Shown: piece after piece, positions 55,201 through 64,000 of the stretch
Position numbering within the stretch: position 1 is the first letter of the stretch
How the letters are laid out: each line of letters starts with the position of its first letter
Source: Grammothele lineata
Taxonomy: Eukaryota > Basidiomycota > Agaricomycetes > Polyporales > Polyporaceae
NCBI GenBank assembly: GCA_002150815.3
Contig: NDFF03000126.1
Location: 144,329-208,328, forward strand
DNA: 64,000 nucleotides
Direction of reading: 5' to 3'
Position numbers and translations under genes: made by a program
The notes under the pieces: model-generated
Database searches by the model: none
Seen by the model: only the letters and a program-made list of their open reading frames with translations
Told to the model about the DNA's origin: nothing

Positions 55201-57300
55201 GGCATTTCTAGCAGAGCAGAGGTAGATGCGGCGCGAAGGCCCAGTACGTCGAGCAGAGAAGCCGGTGGGGACTCGAAGACGGCGTCCGCACTCTCTTCGG
55301 CGCTTGTATTGTGCCACGTGGGACGGTGCCAGAGCCCGGTCCTCCTCCGACAGCCTCCGACTCGGCGAGACGGACTCCAAGCTCTCCTCCTCCTTCGGGT
55401 CCGTCTCGACTCGCTCCCTGCGCTCTCTCTGCGGCCTGTCTTGCCCCGATGTCCCTCACCATCTCCGCCCTTCACGTCTTCGCCCCACTCGCGACCACTC
55501 CCGCATCAAACGCGACACCCTACGTCTCTCCTATTACGCCGTTTCGATCGCTTCAGTCCTCGCGCATTACGCCTTCGTGTGCTTCGATGGCAGGGCTGGG
55601 CAATGGTGCGTCACTTGCCGTCATGAAACTTCCCTTGCTTATCATGCCAATGCCTTGCAGCATATTCGATCTATCTCCTCAGTTGTACCGCGATCAAGTA
55701 CAATCAAGACCTCACCCTGCTGCATAGCAGCCCCGTTTGAGTGCCCCGCTCCTTGCTCCTCTCAGTAAGTCCTCTTCTTTTGCGCCTCCGCTCTCTGTCG
55801 CAGGCGTCGCTAATTCTCAACACTCCCCTTCTCGCTCATAGTCTCCACTCGATGTTGATGCTCCAGACCCGAATGCTCCAGTACACGTCCCCTCGCCTAT
55901 CGCGGACGATCCGCTCGTCGCTAGCTTCGCACCTCTCCCCACTGCGTCTGCCGTCGGCAGCATGGTGAAGCGTATCTGTATCCCAATGGTGAGTCTCGCT
56001 TTTTTTTGCTCGCATTTGTGCACAAAGAAGGAGACGAAGTGACGAGCCACGTTTGCGAAAGTATTGTGCGGCTTAGTGGACGGCGACCGACATTCCATCT
56101 CCAAGCTCCGTCTAGTGAGCAGCAAGACGTTCCCTCGCTTAACGTGAATCCCATGTTCGTTCTGCTTGCTGCTTCCTCCTCTATTTACATCTCCACCGAC
56201 TCGACCATTGCATAACATCATTGTTACTAGAGATTGGGATCATCGAATCTCGGGAAACCCGCCTTCAACGCAAGGGCTCGCTCTGGTACGTCGTTCCTAC
56301 CTTCGTTCATGATTCTTCTCTCCAACTGATTCCGGAACTGCTCAGCTGAACTCGGCCCTGGGTCACGAATGCTCGGTATTGTGTGCGGTCATCGTTGATG
56401 CCTGTCCGACGGTCTCCCCCTTTGCGTCCTCGCGAGATGCTGGCGAATGGTACGTCCCCATCCCCTTTCGTCTCGATCACTCTGATCATACCGTCCTTCA
56501 TCAGCGGCTCACTTGGGCTACTACCCCGTACGCCGATGAAGTATATGAGTTTGTCTCAGGAGGGATTTCTGCGTACGTTCGATGTTCTCTCTGTGCGTGT
56601 GCTATCGCACCCTTTTCTAATGCTCTCACTAGTAGATCTCGCCCCACGCTGGTCACCCGTCGTTCTTGAATGTACCCGTCAGTCTCTGCATCAGATCGCA
56701 CTCGAAACGCTCCGGAATGCTCGGGCGGCTCCACCGTTTCCCATTTGGCCTGCCGTTTAGGTATCCTCCTACGGCACGCGCACCACCAAGACCTCTAGCG
56801 ATCTGTCCGGATCCTCTCGAATGATCCCATCCACCGCCATCGATGCCGAACCTCAGCCCGACCCGCTCTTCCACTTTATCGCGCTCGAGACCTTCTGCGC
56901 ACGAAGGACTCAAGAGTCGTACGCATCAAGTTGGCCCTCGACGACCCTCACCGGCTACGTGCTGCGCTCGTTCCCAGCGTCAACACCCCTGCGAGACACT
57001 CTAGCCGTTCAAGTCCTGTCGTCGCCGCGTGGGATCTGTTAGTCACATATCTAGTTCTTGTTGTATCGTCTCGCTTCTCGCTTGCGCCACGTCCATCTTA
57101 CGGCAGACTCCCTCGTTCTGTAAGTCGACACAGTCCTCGATTTCGATCACCCGCTCCTGGCGTCCTTCCCTCAGGTCCCCAGCATGACATATCAGACGCG
57201 CCTTCCAAGTCCTTTCATACGAATTGGATGTCCGTTTATTCGCTCATGCAGTAGCTATGTACAATCACCTTGAAGCAGACGATCGTCATCATTACTATGT
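55201..57300. other. Exon-like fragments on the plus strand, gene not assembled
   Basis: Stretches flanked by good splice signals are present: 55842-55988 (CATAG acceptor; PLDVDAPDPNAPVHVPSP and, at its end, MVKRICIPM before GTGAGT), 56346-56449 (CTCAG acceptor; LNSALGHECSVLCAVIVDAC before GTACGT) and 56505 onward (ATCAG acceptor; RLTWATTPYADEVYEF). Frames do not join cleanly between all of them. This may be a decayed or very diverged multi-exon gene. Function unknown. Confidence 0.3.
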
Positions 57301-59700
57301 AGCTTTCCTCGGCTACCCAATGTACATCGTCAGCTGCTAGACCTACGGCTACCAACAGCCCATCGTACATGCTATTCATATTGCTGTCCTCAGTCGGGCC
57401 CGGGTGCTCATCGTGCGATCTCCAGTCCTAACTCTCGCAAACCTGACCAACTAATACGTCCCTCGAGCTGGACAGCAACTGTCCAGCGCGTGCTCAATGT
57501 TCGAATTAATAGCTTCGAACCACGAGACGGCTATGTCTGTCTCGAAACGTCTGGAACTGCCATCAAAGGTTCCTCGTAGTACGTTCACGGGTCCGACGTC
57601 AGTATATGGATCGCGAGGCCCACGCAAATTCCGCCACTGTGAACACATCGCCCTTGCAATTTGCGTTGCTAGGGCCAGGATGGATGCAGGGAGGCTTGGC
57701 CAAGTGCGAGCGCGGCGCCGATTGCCCGACGGGACGCGTGACGTGCTCGCCCGCGGAAATCGCATATCATACCGAATCTGTTGGTGGTCCGCCCGCCTCC
57801 GAACGTCGACCCGGTGCGTGCCCAGACGTCCGAACACGCATGCTCCTACAAGACGACCACGACTCGTTGAGGACGTATGAAACTGAGAAGTTGACAATTT
57901 GAACGAAGAGCTCCAATTCTCGATACACTTACTAGAGCCGCGCACAGACAGAGCCTCGTCCAAGCATCTGTGGAGATCGAGCGTATCAGAAACCACGGAT
58001 GACTGTGCCAACAGCAAGACGTACCTCAACGAGTTGCGGGAGACGAACCTTGATTCGACAGGAGTACACTACGGGATGAGGCTCTCCGAGTGTGTAGCGA
58101 GGGAAAGGCGGGGCGTGGGGTTGCCTCGTTAACGAAGGATCGGTATAGCCAGAGAGCTTCGGAGCAAGATCGTGGGTTGGCCGGCTGCCATACGCTGAAA
58201 AGCACGACAGCGATGATAAGACAACGACCCCGTAAAATCGACATGCGTACTCACGTCGTTCCAACAGGACTCATGATCCCCACACGTTATCTCTCGGAGC
58301 ACGTAGTCACGTCGAGTTTGCTGATGACAGACAGATGCTCGAACAACTAGTACAGATATCTCGCATTAGTCCTTCCGCAAGAATAGATGTAACTGATAAG
58401 TTTTAAAGAGGCGTAGAAGTGAATATTGTGAACGAACGCATGAATGAATGAAAACGGAGGACTCACTCACGGGCCATGCAAGCTTACGAGGGATGGCGAA
58501 AGGCAAACGTCAGCGCTGTTGGGTCTACAGCAGGACATCAGACTATGCCTTGCAGGTTAATGCACGCGAGGACGTACGGCGCAATGTCCGTCCACGAAAT
58601 CCGCCCTCTGTAATCGACTCGGGCTTCGAAGCGAGCGGCGGGGATAGAAGTACGAGCGCACGGGGATGCTGACGCATACATAACACCAGGATAGACTGAG
58701 CACTAAGTCCTTGGGCGAAGGGTATCGGGACGATGGACCAAGGAGAGATAGAAAATCGGATGCCGTACCTCAAGTATCCGCCGCTCAGAACCGTCGGCAG
58801 CTCCTTGCGCGAGAAAGTGTGCAGACTGAGACCCTCCGAGGTAGACCACCGCCCAGGGCTGCAAGCAATCGTGATTCGTCAGAATCAAGGCGCTTTCAGA
58901 CAACGAGAGGGTCGGACCTCCACTAGCGACGAGCGGCCCGGTATAGACAAACGCACAGCTTGAATATCGAGCTTGGCAGCAGCGCATTATGTGCAGAGAT
59001 ACGGCCTGCGAAAGACGTAGAATGAGTCATTTACCACAGGATCTATGGCCGGGGGAGCTTGTAGAGTTAGGAAACCTGAGCGTACCGCGCGCGTTCGGAT
59101 AAGGGCGAAGCATTCAAGAGCAGAGCTCTTCATGTTGTGACTGAGGATTCAGCGCGAGTCTTGCTTACGAAAGTACAAAGTAAAGGAGGTGGAGGATGAG
59201 CAAGAGTTTAGTCCGCAGGCGTGAATTGGAATGCAGCGAGGGGAGCGAATCAGTGGGATCCCGGGGGGACCGAGCTGCGAGCTGGAGAGCTGTCAAGACA
59301 TGAAGAAACAGACGTGGCGAGGACGCAGCATACCTTGAAGTCACAATCGGCTCTGGAACGATTTACTAGCTGGACGCGAAGGATGCGAAGGCACAGGTCG
59401 CTGAACACGCAACGTCCGAGAGGGCGAGCAGGAGAGAATGGGAGAGAAGGCGAAGGAACAGGAGAGATGCAGACAGAGCGACAGGCTAGAGGTAGACGTG
59501 GCACGATAGCGTAGTCGGCACAGAGATGGAGATGACTGTAGAGACAAAGGGCGGCACTGAGAGAGCTTGACTGACCCGGGAGGTGTTTGCGGCGAAGGCA
59601 ACGAGTGTTGCGTCCGGGAGCCAAGCCCGGGAGAGCGAGTGCAGCGGCTGCAGCCTAGTCGGCGCTTAGAGTGAAACCACGTGGGCCGGTGCCTGAGCGG
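57301..59700. other. Gene-poor interval, 2.4 kb
   Basis: Short frames only on both strands. Several minus-strand donor-like CTTAC/CTCAC motifs (for example near 58250 and 58470) occur without matching coding blocks. No supported feature. Confidence 0.35.
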
Positions 59701-62700
59701 CGACGCGTCCGAGCTCTCCAGAATCCGGTCCGACTTGTCGCGCAAGCTCTCAGTACTCAGTCGCAGGTCGTAATGGCACAGTCGTACGTCATGCAGCCCT
59801 CGCCGTTCTCTGCCAAGCTTCTCACTCTACGGATGTCACCACCTACTAAGTCTCTCGACTTCCTCGCACGTGAACTCGCCTCACACTGCAGTACACCCGT
59901 GGCCAACCCTGCCTCATACGATAGCGCTGATGCTCTATGTCCATCTTCAAGATCGTCCCATCCTAGGGTCCTCCTCCTTTCCCCTTCGTGCGCTTTAGTA
60001 CGGTTGTGAAAATGGTGCGTATTTAGCCATCATAGAGGGCTCTCTGTTCACAACATGTATGCCACTCCATAACATGTAGATCCCGGATGAACATCCCGCT
60101 GCTCCCCGTTTATGCTCAACGGTCTGCGGTCTGCGGAAGAGCTGTTGGTGCGTCCGCCTCAATTTGAATAAGGACTTTCATAACTCATCACCACTTAAGT
60201 ACTTAAGCCCGATCGAACGTCTTGTATGTTGCCTCAGAACGTCTCTCTAGTGAGTCGTCTACTTTTGCCCCTTCGCCCTGCGCCGAAAACCCTACCCATT
60301 CTCATCTCTCCCACCCCCGGCTCCCAGTCTCTCAAGTCGACCCAGAACGCTTGTATCCTCCCTGTCAAGGGTAGACCATGATCCGCGCTATCCTTGAGCC
60401 CGTGACTGAATCTGCCTGGATCATTGGCAGCCCTTCGAGGTGTAGCCCCATCACAATTGTGAGTCTCTTCCGTTTCCTTCCGTATCGCTGCAAGAGCAGA
60501 AGGTGATGATATTGGGGGAAAACTGCTCGATTGCAGGTGTTTCGGCGAGTAATCATGCCGTGTGAACCGACTCGGTGCGGTGTACGTGCGTTCCGGTAGA
60601 ATGGTGATGCGGTAGTGAGCGATGTGCACACCCTAGTCGACGTCACTCCATTTCCTGCTGAGAAAATGCTATATTCTCCTGTGAAACGCCATACTCATGT
60701 CTGTTACGCTTGTAGCCGCCGCCTCTGTCTCCTCGGCTCATTATAACGCTCCTTAACACATATCGGATCTCAAGCTCGCGTTGGTGCCTCTTGAGAAGCT
60801 CGCCGCGCAAGACTCCCCACAGGTATGTTGGGCCCACGTCAGTTGATGATCCTTTCCTCTGATTGACCCCCGGACCACTTAGGCAAACATCCCGAGTCGC
60901 GAACGCTACATATTATGCGACGCCTTCGCTGGTGTTACCCACGCCACTACTGGCTTCCTCCTCCTTTCGAAGCGGGATATCGAATCACGGTACGTCTCTG
61001 TGTTCTCATCGACCTCGTCATTGACTCATCGGTGGCTCGTTTGAGCTGGCACACCGCGTTTTGCATACGTTGAGCGTTCTCTGTACATGTGCATCATTGT
61101 GATCTTTTCTGACATCGTTCTCTGCAGCCTCATGCAGATCGCGCACCTCTGCTCACCCCGCATCAGTCGCCACATGAGGTTACGCTGGAAGCGCTCTAGA
61201 ACAGTCATACCGACCTACCCCATTTCCCGTCCATCCTGTCATCACGAGATCCTCATACGACATGCCAATTATCGAAGACGTCTCGTGCTCTCTTCTGTTC
61301 GCTCGTGATCGGCCCCATCTGCTGCCTTCGACGTCGTTCCTTAGCCACGAGCGGCGCCTCCGCTGGATTACACTCGAAATCCTCGTCACGCCCCGAACTC
61401 TCGTTGGTCGCTCAAGGCAACACTCGTCTACCTCAAGCAGCTACTCGCACGTCACCCACGCGCTCACTCTCAGCGTCGACCGTGCCATTCCAGGATGCTC
61501 CTCACTTCCAGCTTCTTTTCTCGCTGGGCAAGCTCATAGCTTATCTGGTTCATATTACATGTTCTTCCTTTCCGATCTGCACAACGTCCATACCCTTAGC
61601 AGGCTCTCAGTCGTCCCGTAGCACAGACCCTCCCACGGCTCGATCACACCCTCAACGCCAGTTTCTCAAGTTCTCAGTATTACGCGTCGAGCCTCGCGCC
61701 GCAAGTCGGTGTTCACGCGAACACTCGTGCTGTCGTATGTAAGGTTGTAGATCCCGTTGCCTCTGTTCCTTTAGCTACATCTAACATTGCTACAATAATC
61801 GAGGCATCCCATATCGCCAAGACTCGTCATTCTCCGCCCCGATGATCTCGTGTAGCCAAATACCCACAGAATACGCCCATCTTCGAAGACTATTCGCACT
61901 CGAGCTCGTCGTAGATCCTCCTCCCTGATCTTTATTGACGTGACTATACAGTCTTTTCCGTTGTCGTTGTCACTGCTCGCTCAGCTCGACCGTGCTCCAC
62001 CCCTTTCTTTCGTGTACACCAATTCCATCCTCGCCCACCGAACTATCCTCAACGTCGGTGTACCTCTCGAATACTTCGCGCGTGCAACTCCAGTCGTGGC
62101 TGTGTAGGCTCCTCACTACGTCGTACACCCTGTATGGCTCAGCTTGATCATAGTGGAACCGCATCTTTCCCCACTCGTGGGCTGAGATCGCGCGTTCCCC
62201 TCTCCCATTTAGCTCGCCGCACATGTCGTCTACATCTCGCATACCCTCGATCAAAGAAACGTGCATCGAGACGTCTCTTGTGGGCCGTGGCGTCTTATAA
62301 TCACTTGGTACGGTTCATGCGCATTCGTAGTTCCCCCATCGGCACCCGTGTCACAGGGCTCGTGACCGTGGTCCTCTTACATACGGTGGTGTCGACGTGA
62401 GTTTCGTCCATGATATAGCGAAAATTGCGTGATTCGCACTTGTCTGTCTTGCGCGTAATTGCAGCCTTTCTTGCACTTACCACGCAGGAGTTTCGTTTTA
62501 GGAAAGGATTTACGTGCGAGAGTATGTGTTACACCTGTGGCTCCTCGAGGTGATACAATACACATCACAAAGCTGCTAGCACACACGGACGGAATACCAG
62601 ATTGGCCTGCATGCATTCCTACGAATCCGACAGCACCGTGTGATGTGGCTAAAATGTGCATAAAAATAGCGAATGTTAGGACATGTTCAGGAGTTGTAGT

Positions 62701-62732
62701 GCGAGAAAGCGCAAAGGAGCTGGACATACATG
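59701..62732. other. Gene-poor interval with further exon-like fragments
   Basis: One block, 60883-60989 (plus), runs from a CTTAG acceptor to a GTACGT donor and reads ANIPSRERYILCDAF and FLLLSKRDIES. Its layout recalls the 56346-56449 block, which suggests repeated members of one unknown gene family. Other open stretches (59671-60009, 61262-61742, plus) have no motif. No gene is called. Confidence 0.3.
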
Positions 62733-64000
62733 CTAATTGGGCCCCACGGGTTGCATTTGTTCGAATTCCGGGGATATCGCCAAATTGATACCTCCTACCG
62801 AAACCTCCAACGTCTTCTTTCCGACATACAGGCTGCTCCTCTTGAAAAGAAGAGTGATCTCGGGAAGTTGGACCCAGCCGTTAAATTTCTCCTTCAGCGC
62901 GCGCACCACCACTCGACTCTGCCCATCTTCATCCAGCACCGCATGATCCCTGTCGCAGTCGTGCGCCACCGTGCGGTCAATATCTTCTGTCTTCTCATAG
63001 AACCGTCCCATGCAGTAGGGTGCTCCAAGTCCGTCGTCCGCGCTGGCAGTATGGCTGCAGCAGCCGAGCTCAAGAGTAAAGCAAAGAATCTCAAGGCGGC
63101 CTCCGCACTGAAAAACGAGCACAGTTGGGGTTTCACCTGTCCAAGGAATTTGTGGAACCTCGATGTGAACCAGCTTCAGCGCCAGCGGGTTGTCAGATGC
63201 CAGAAGCATTATGAGGCTCGATCTCTCCAGGACAAAGGGAGGTGCACCTGAGCCTATGCGCAGGCGGTCGACCAGCTCGTACGGGTCCATTGGATCCGAG
63301 GCGCGGTACTCTGGGCGTCCGGAGATGTACATGTTGCACCACTCCCACTCCAGTTTGTTGCCGAGATTGGAATCAATAACAATCGATCTGGCACTGTTGT
63401 AAATCGGAGAGAAAGTGTAGGTTGGGATGTCCTTCTCAGAAGCTGACTTGTCCTGGTGGAGCAGTAGACAGATATATGAGTTGCTAAATCCAGCTTCTCG
63501 ACTCCCCCATAACATGGCAAGACAACGGTTGGAATTCTTGAGTAGGTGAATGGGGATGCATATGCGGGTGCCGTGTGGGGTCACTGCAAATGAGGGTACC
63601 ATGGATTTGATAACAGATTCCTCCATTGAGTGTTTAAAACTCTGCAAGAAAGTCTGGTGAGAGCGGTGTAATGTTGAATGCAATATATTGAGCTTACCGA
63701 CGAGGCTGTTATGCCTACAGGAGACTCTGAGCCAGTAAAAATAACATGCTGGCACAGGCTAAATTTTGATGGTGATGGGGCAAGTAGATAGGACGCCTCA
63801 CGATCTGCCAGTGACTGTCTCACACCATCAGGATCGGTAGGCATAGCACTCTCGAGCTCTTCACTAGTATAGTACTCCGTGAATATCTTCCGGTTGCCCC
63901 ATGCAAACAGACTCGTATCCGGTGATGTCCGGAGAATCTCCTCTTGAAGCCTGTAGAACGCATTCCGGCCCTCTCCATACAGCGTCGGCATGTTGATTCC
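62733..64000 (-). CDS. HET domain protein 2 (5' partial, paralog of HET 1)
   Basis: The window edge cuts the 5' part; the visible region starts inside the third HET block (GINMPTLYGEGRNAFYRLQ). Exon end 63698 and exon start 63641 flank an intron at exactly the place used in HET 1 (GITASS before a GTAAGC donor). Downstream blocks match HET 1 closely: MVPSFAVTPHGTRICIPIHL, EYRASDPMDPYELVDRLRIG, PQIPWTGETP and ASADDGLGAPYCMGRFYEKT. The last residues differ: HET 1 ends GGISGRVL, while this copy continues beyond GGI into an unrelated 15-residue tail. A small insertion after LFAWG also distinguishes it. The reading frame is intact as far as seen. The role is presumably non-self recognition and cell death, as for HET proteins generally. 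Confidence 0.87.

Noticed and set aside
56230..56449. Divergent MADS-box gene (short ECSVLC resemblance and basic RKG segment)
   Set aside because: The two segments are not in one frame under any splice choice I could make, and the similarity is only a few residues.

Overview
The window looks like nuclear DNA of a filamentous basidiomycete, most likely a wood-decay agaricomycete. Genes are cut by many 49-65 nt GT-AG introns, often splitting codons. The recognisable products are eukaryotic and fungal: TFIIB, a GT15 mannosyltransferase, HET-domain proteins, a glutaminase A-like protein, an F-box-like protein and a bromodomain protein. I saw no rRNA, convincing tRNA, CRISPR array or intact transposon. 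The taxonomic placement is inference from style and gene content; no search was run.

Layout. 1-3550 (+): glutaminase A-like protein, lacking only its extreme 5' end, with a C-terminal membrane anchor. 3684-4784 (-): TFIIB, convergent with it. 5858-7536 (+): F-box/LRR-like protein whose first exon is just the ATG. 7537-10955: GC-rich, no supported gene. 10956-13716 (+): AIF2/AMID-like FAD oxidoreductase with two charged insertions and a 598-nt intron. 15767-17077 (-): multi-pass membrane protein, paralog A. 17945-18970 (+): magnesium-dependent phosphatase 1 (MDP1) in eight exons, with a perfect 2 x 52 bp tandem repeat in its 5' flank. 19455-26171 (+): three tandem copies of a small nucleotidyltransferase-like gene. 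27669-29559 (-): GT15 mannosyltransferase. 31435-35006 (-): BRD7/9-like bromodomain protein. 35714-36386 (+): small Cys-rich two-TM protein. 36853-38214 (+): membrane paralog B. 38425-39599 (-): FSH1-type serine hydrolase. 40444-42716 (+): M20 amidohydrolase. 43214-44257 (+): membrane paralog C. 44355-45663 (-): damaged DNAJC17-like gene. 48571-50741 (-) and 62733-end (-): two HET-domain paralogs bracketing about 12 kb without a confident gene.

Two kinds of sequence alternate. Housekeeping genes (TFIIB, MDP1, GT15, bromodomain protein, FSH1, M20) are intact, and their splice junctions restore known family motifs. Between them lie locally duplicated lineage-type families: three membrane paralogs, three nucleotidyltransferase-like copies and two HET genes, plus degraded or exon-like debris around 45-48 kb and 51-62.7 kb. 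No shared pathway links neighbours. The strongest candidates for undescribed biology are the tandem nucleotidyltransferase-like cluster and the three-member membrane family.
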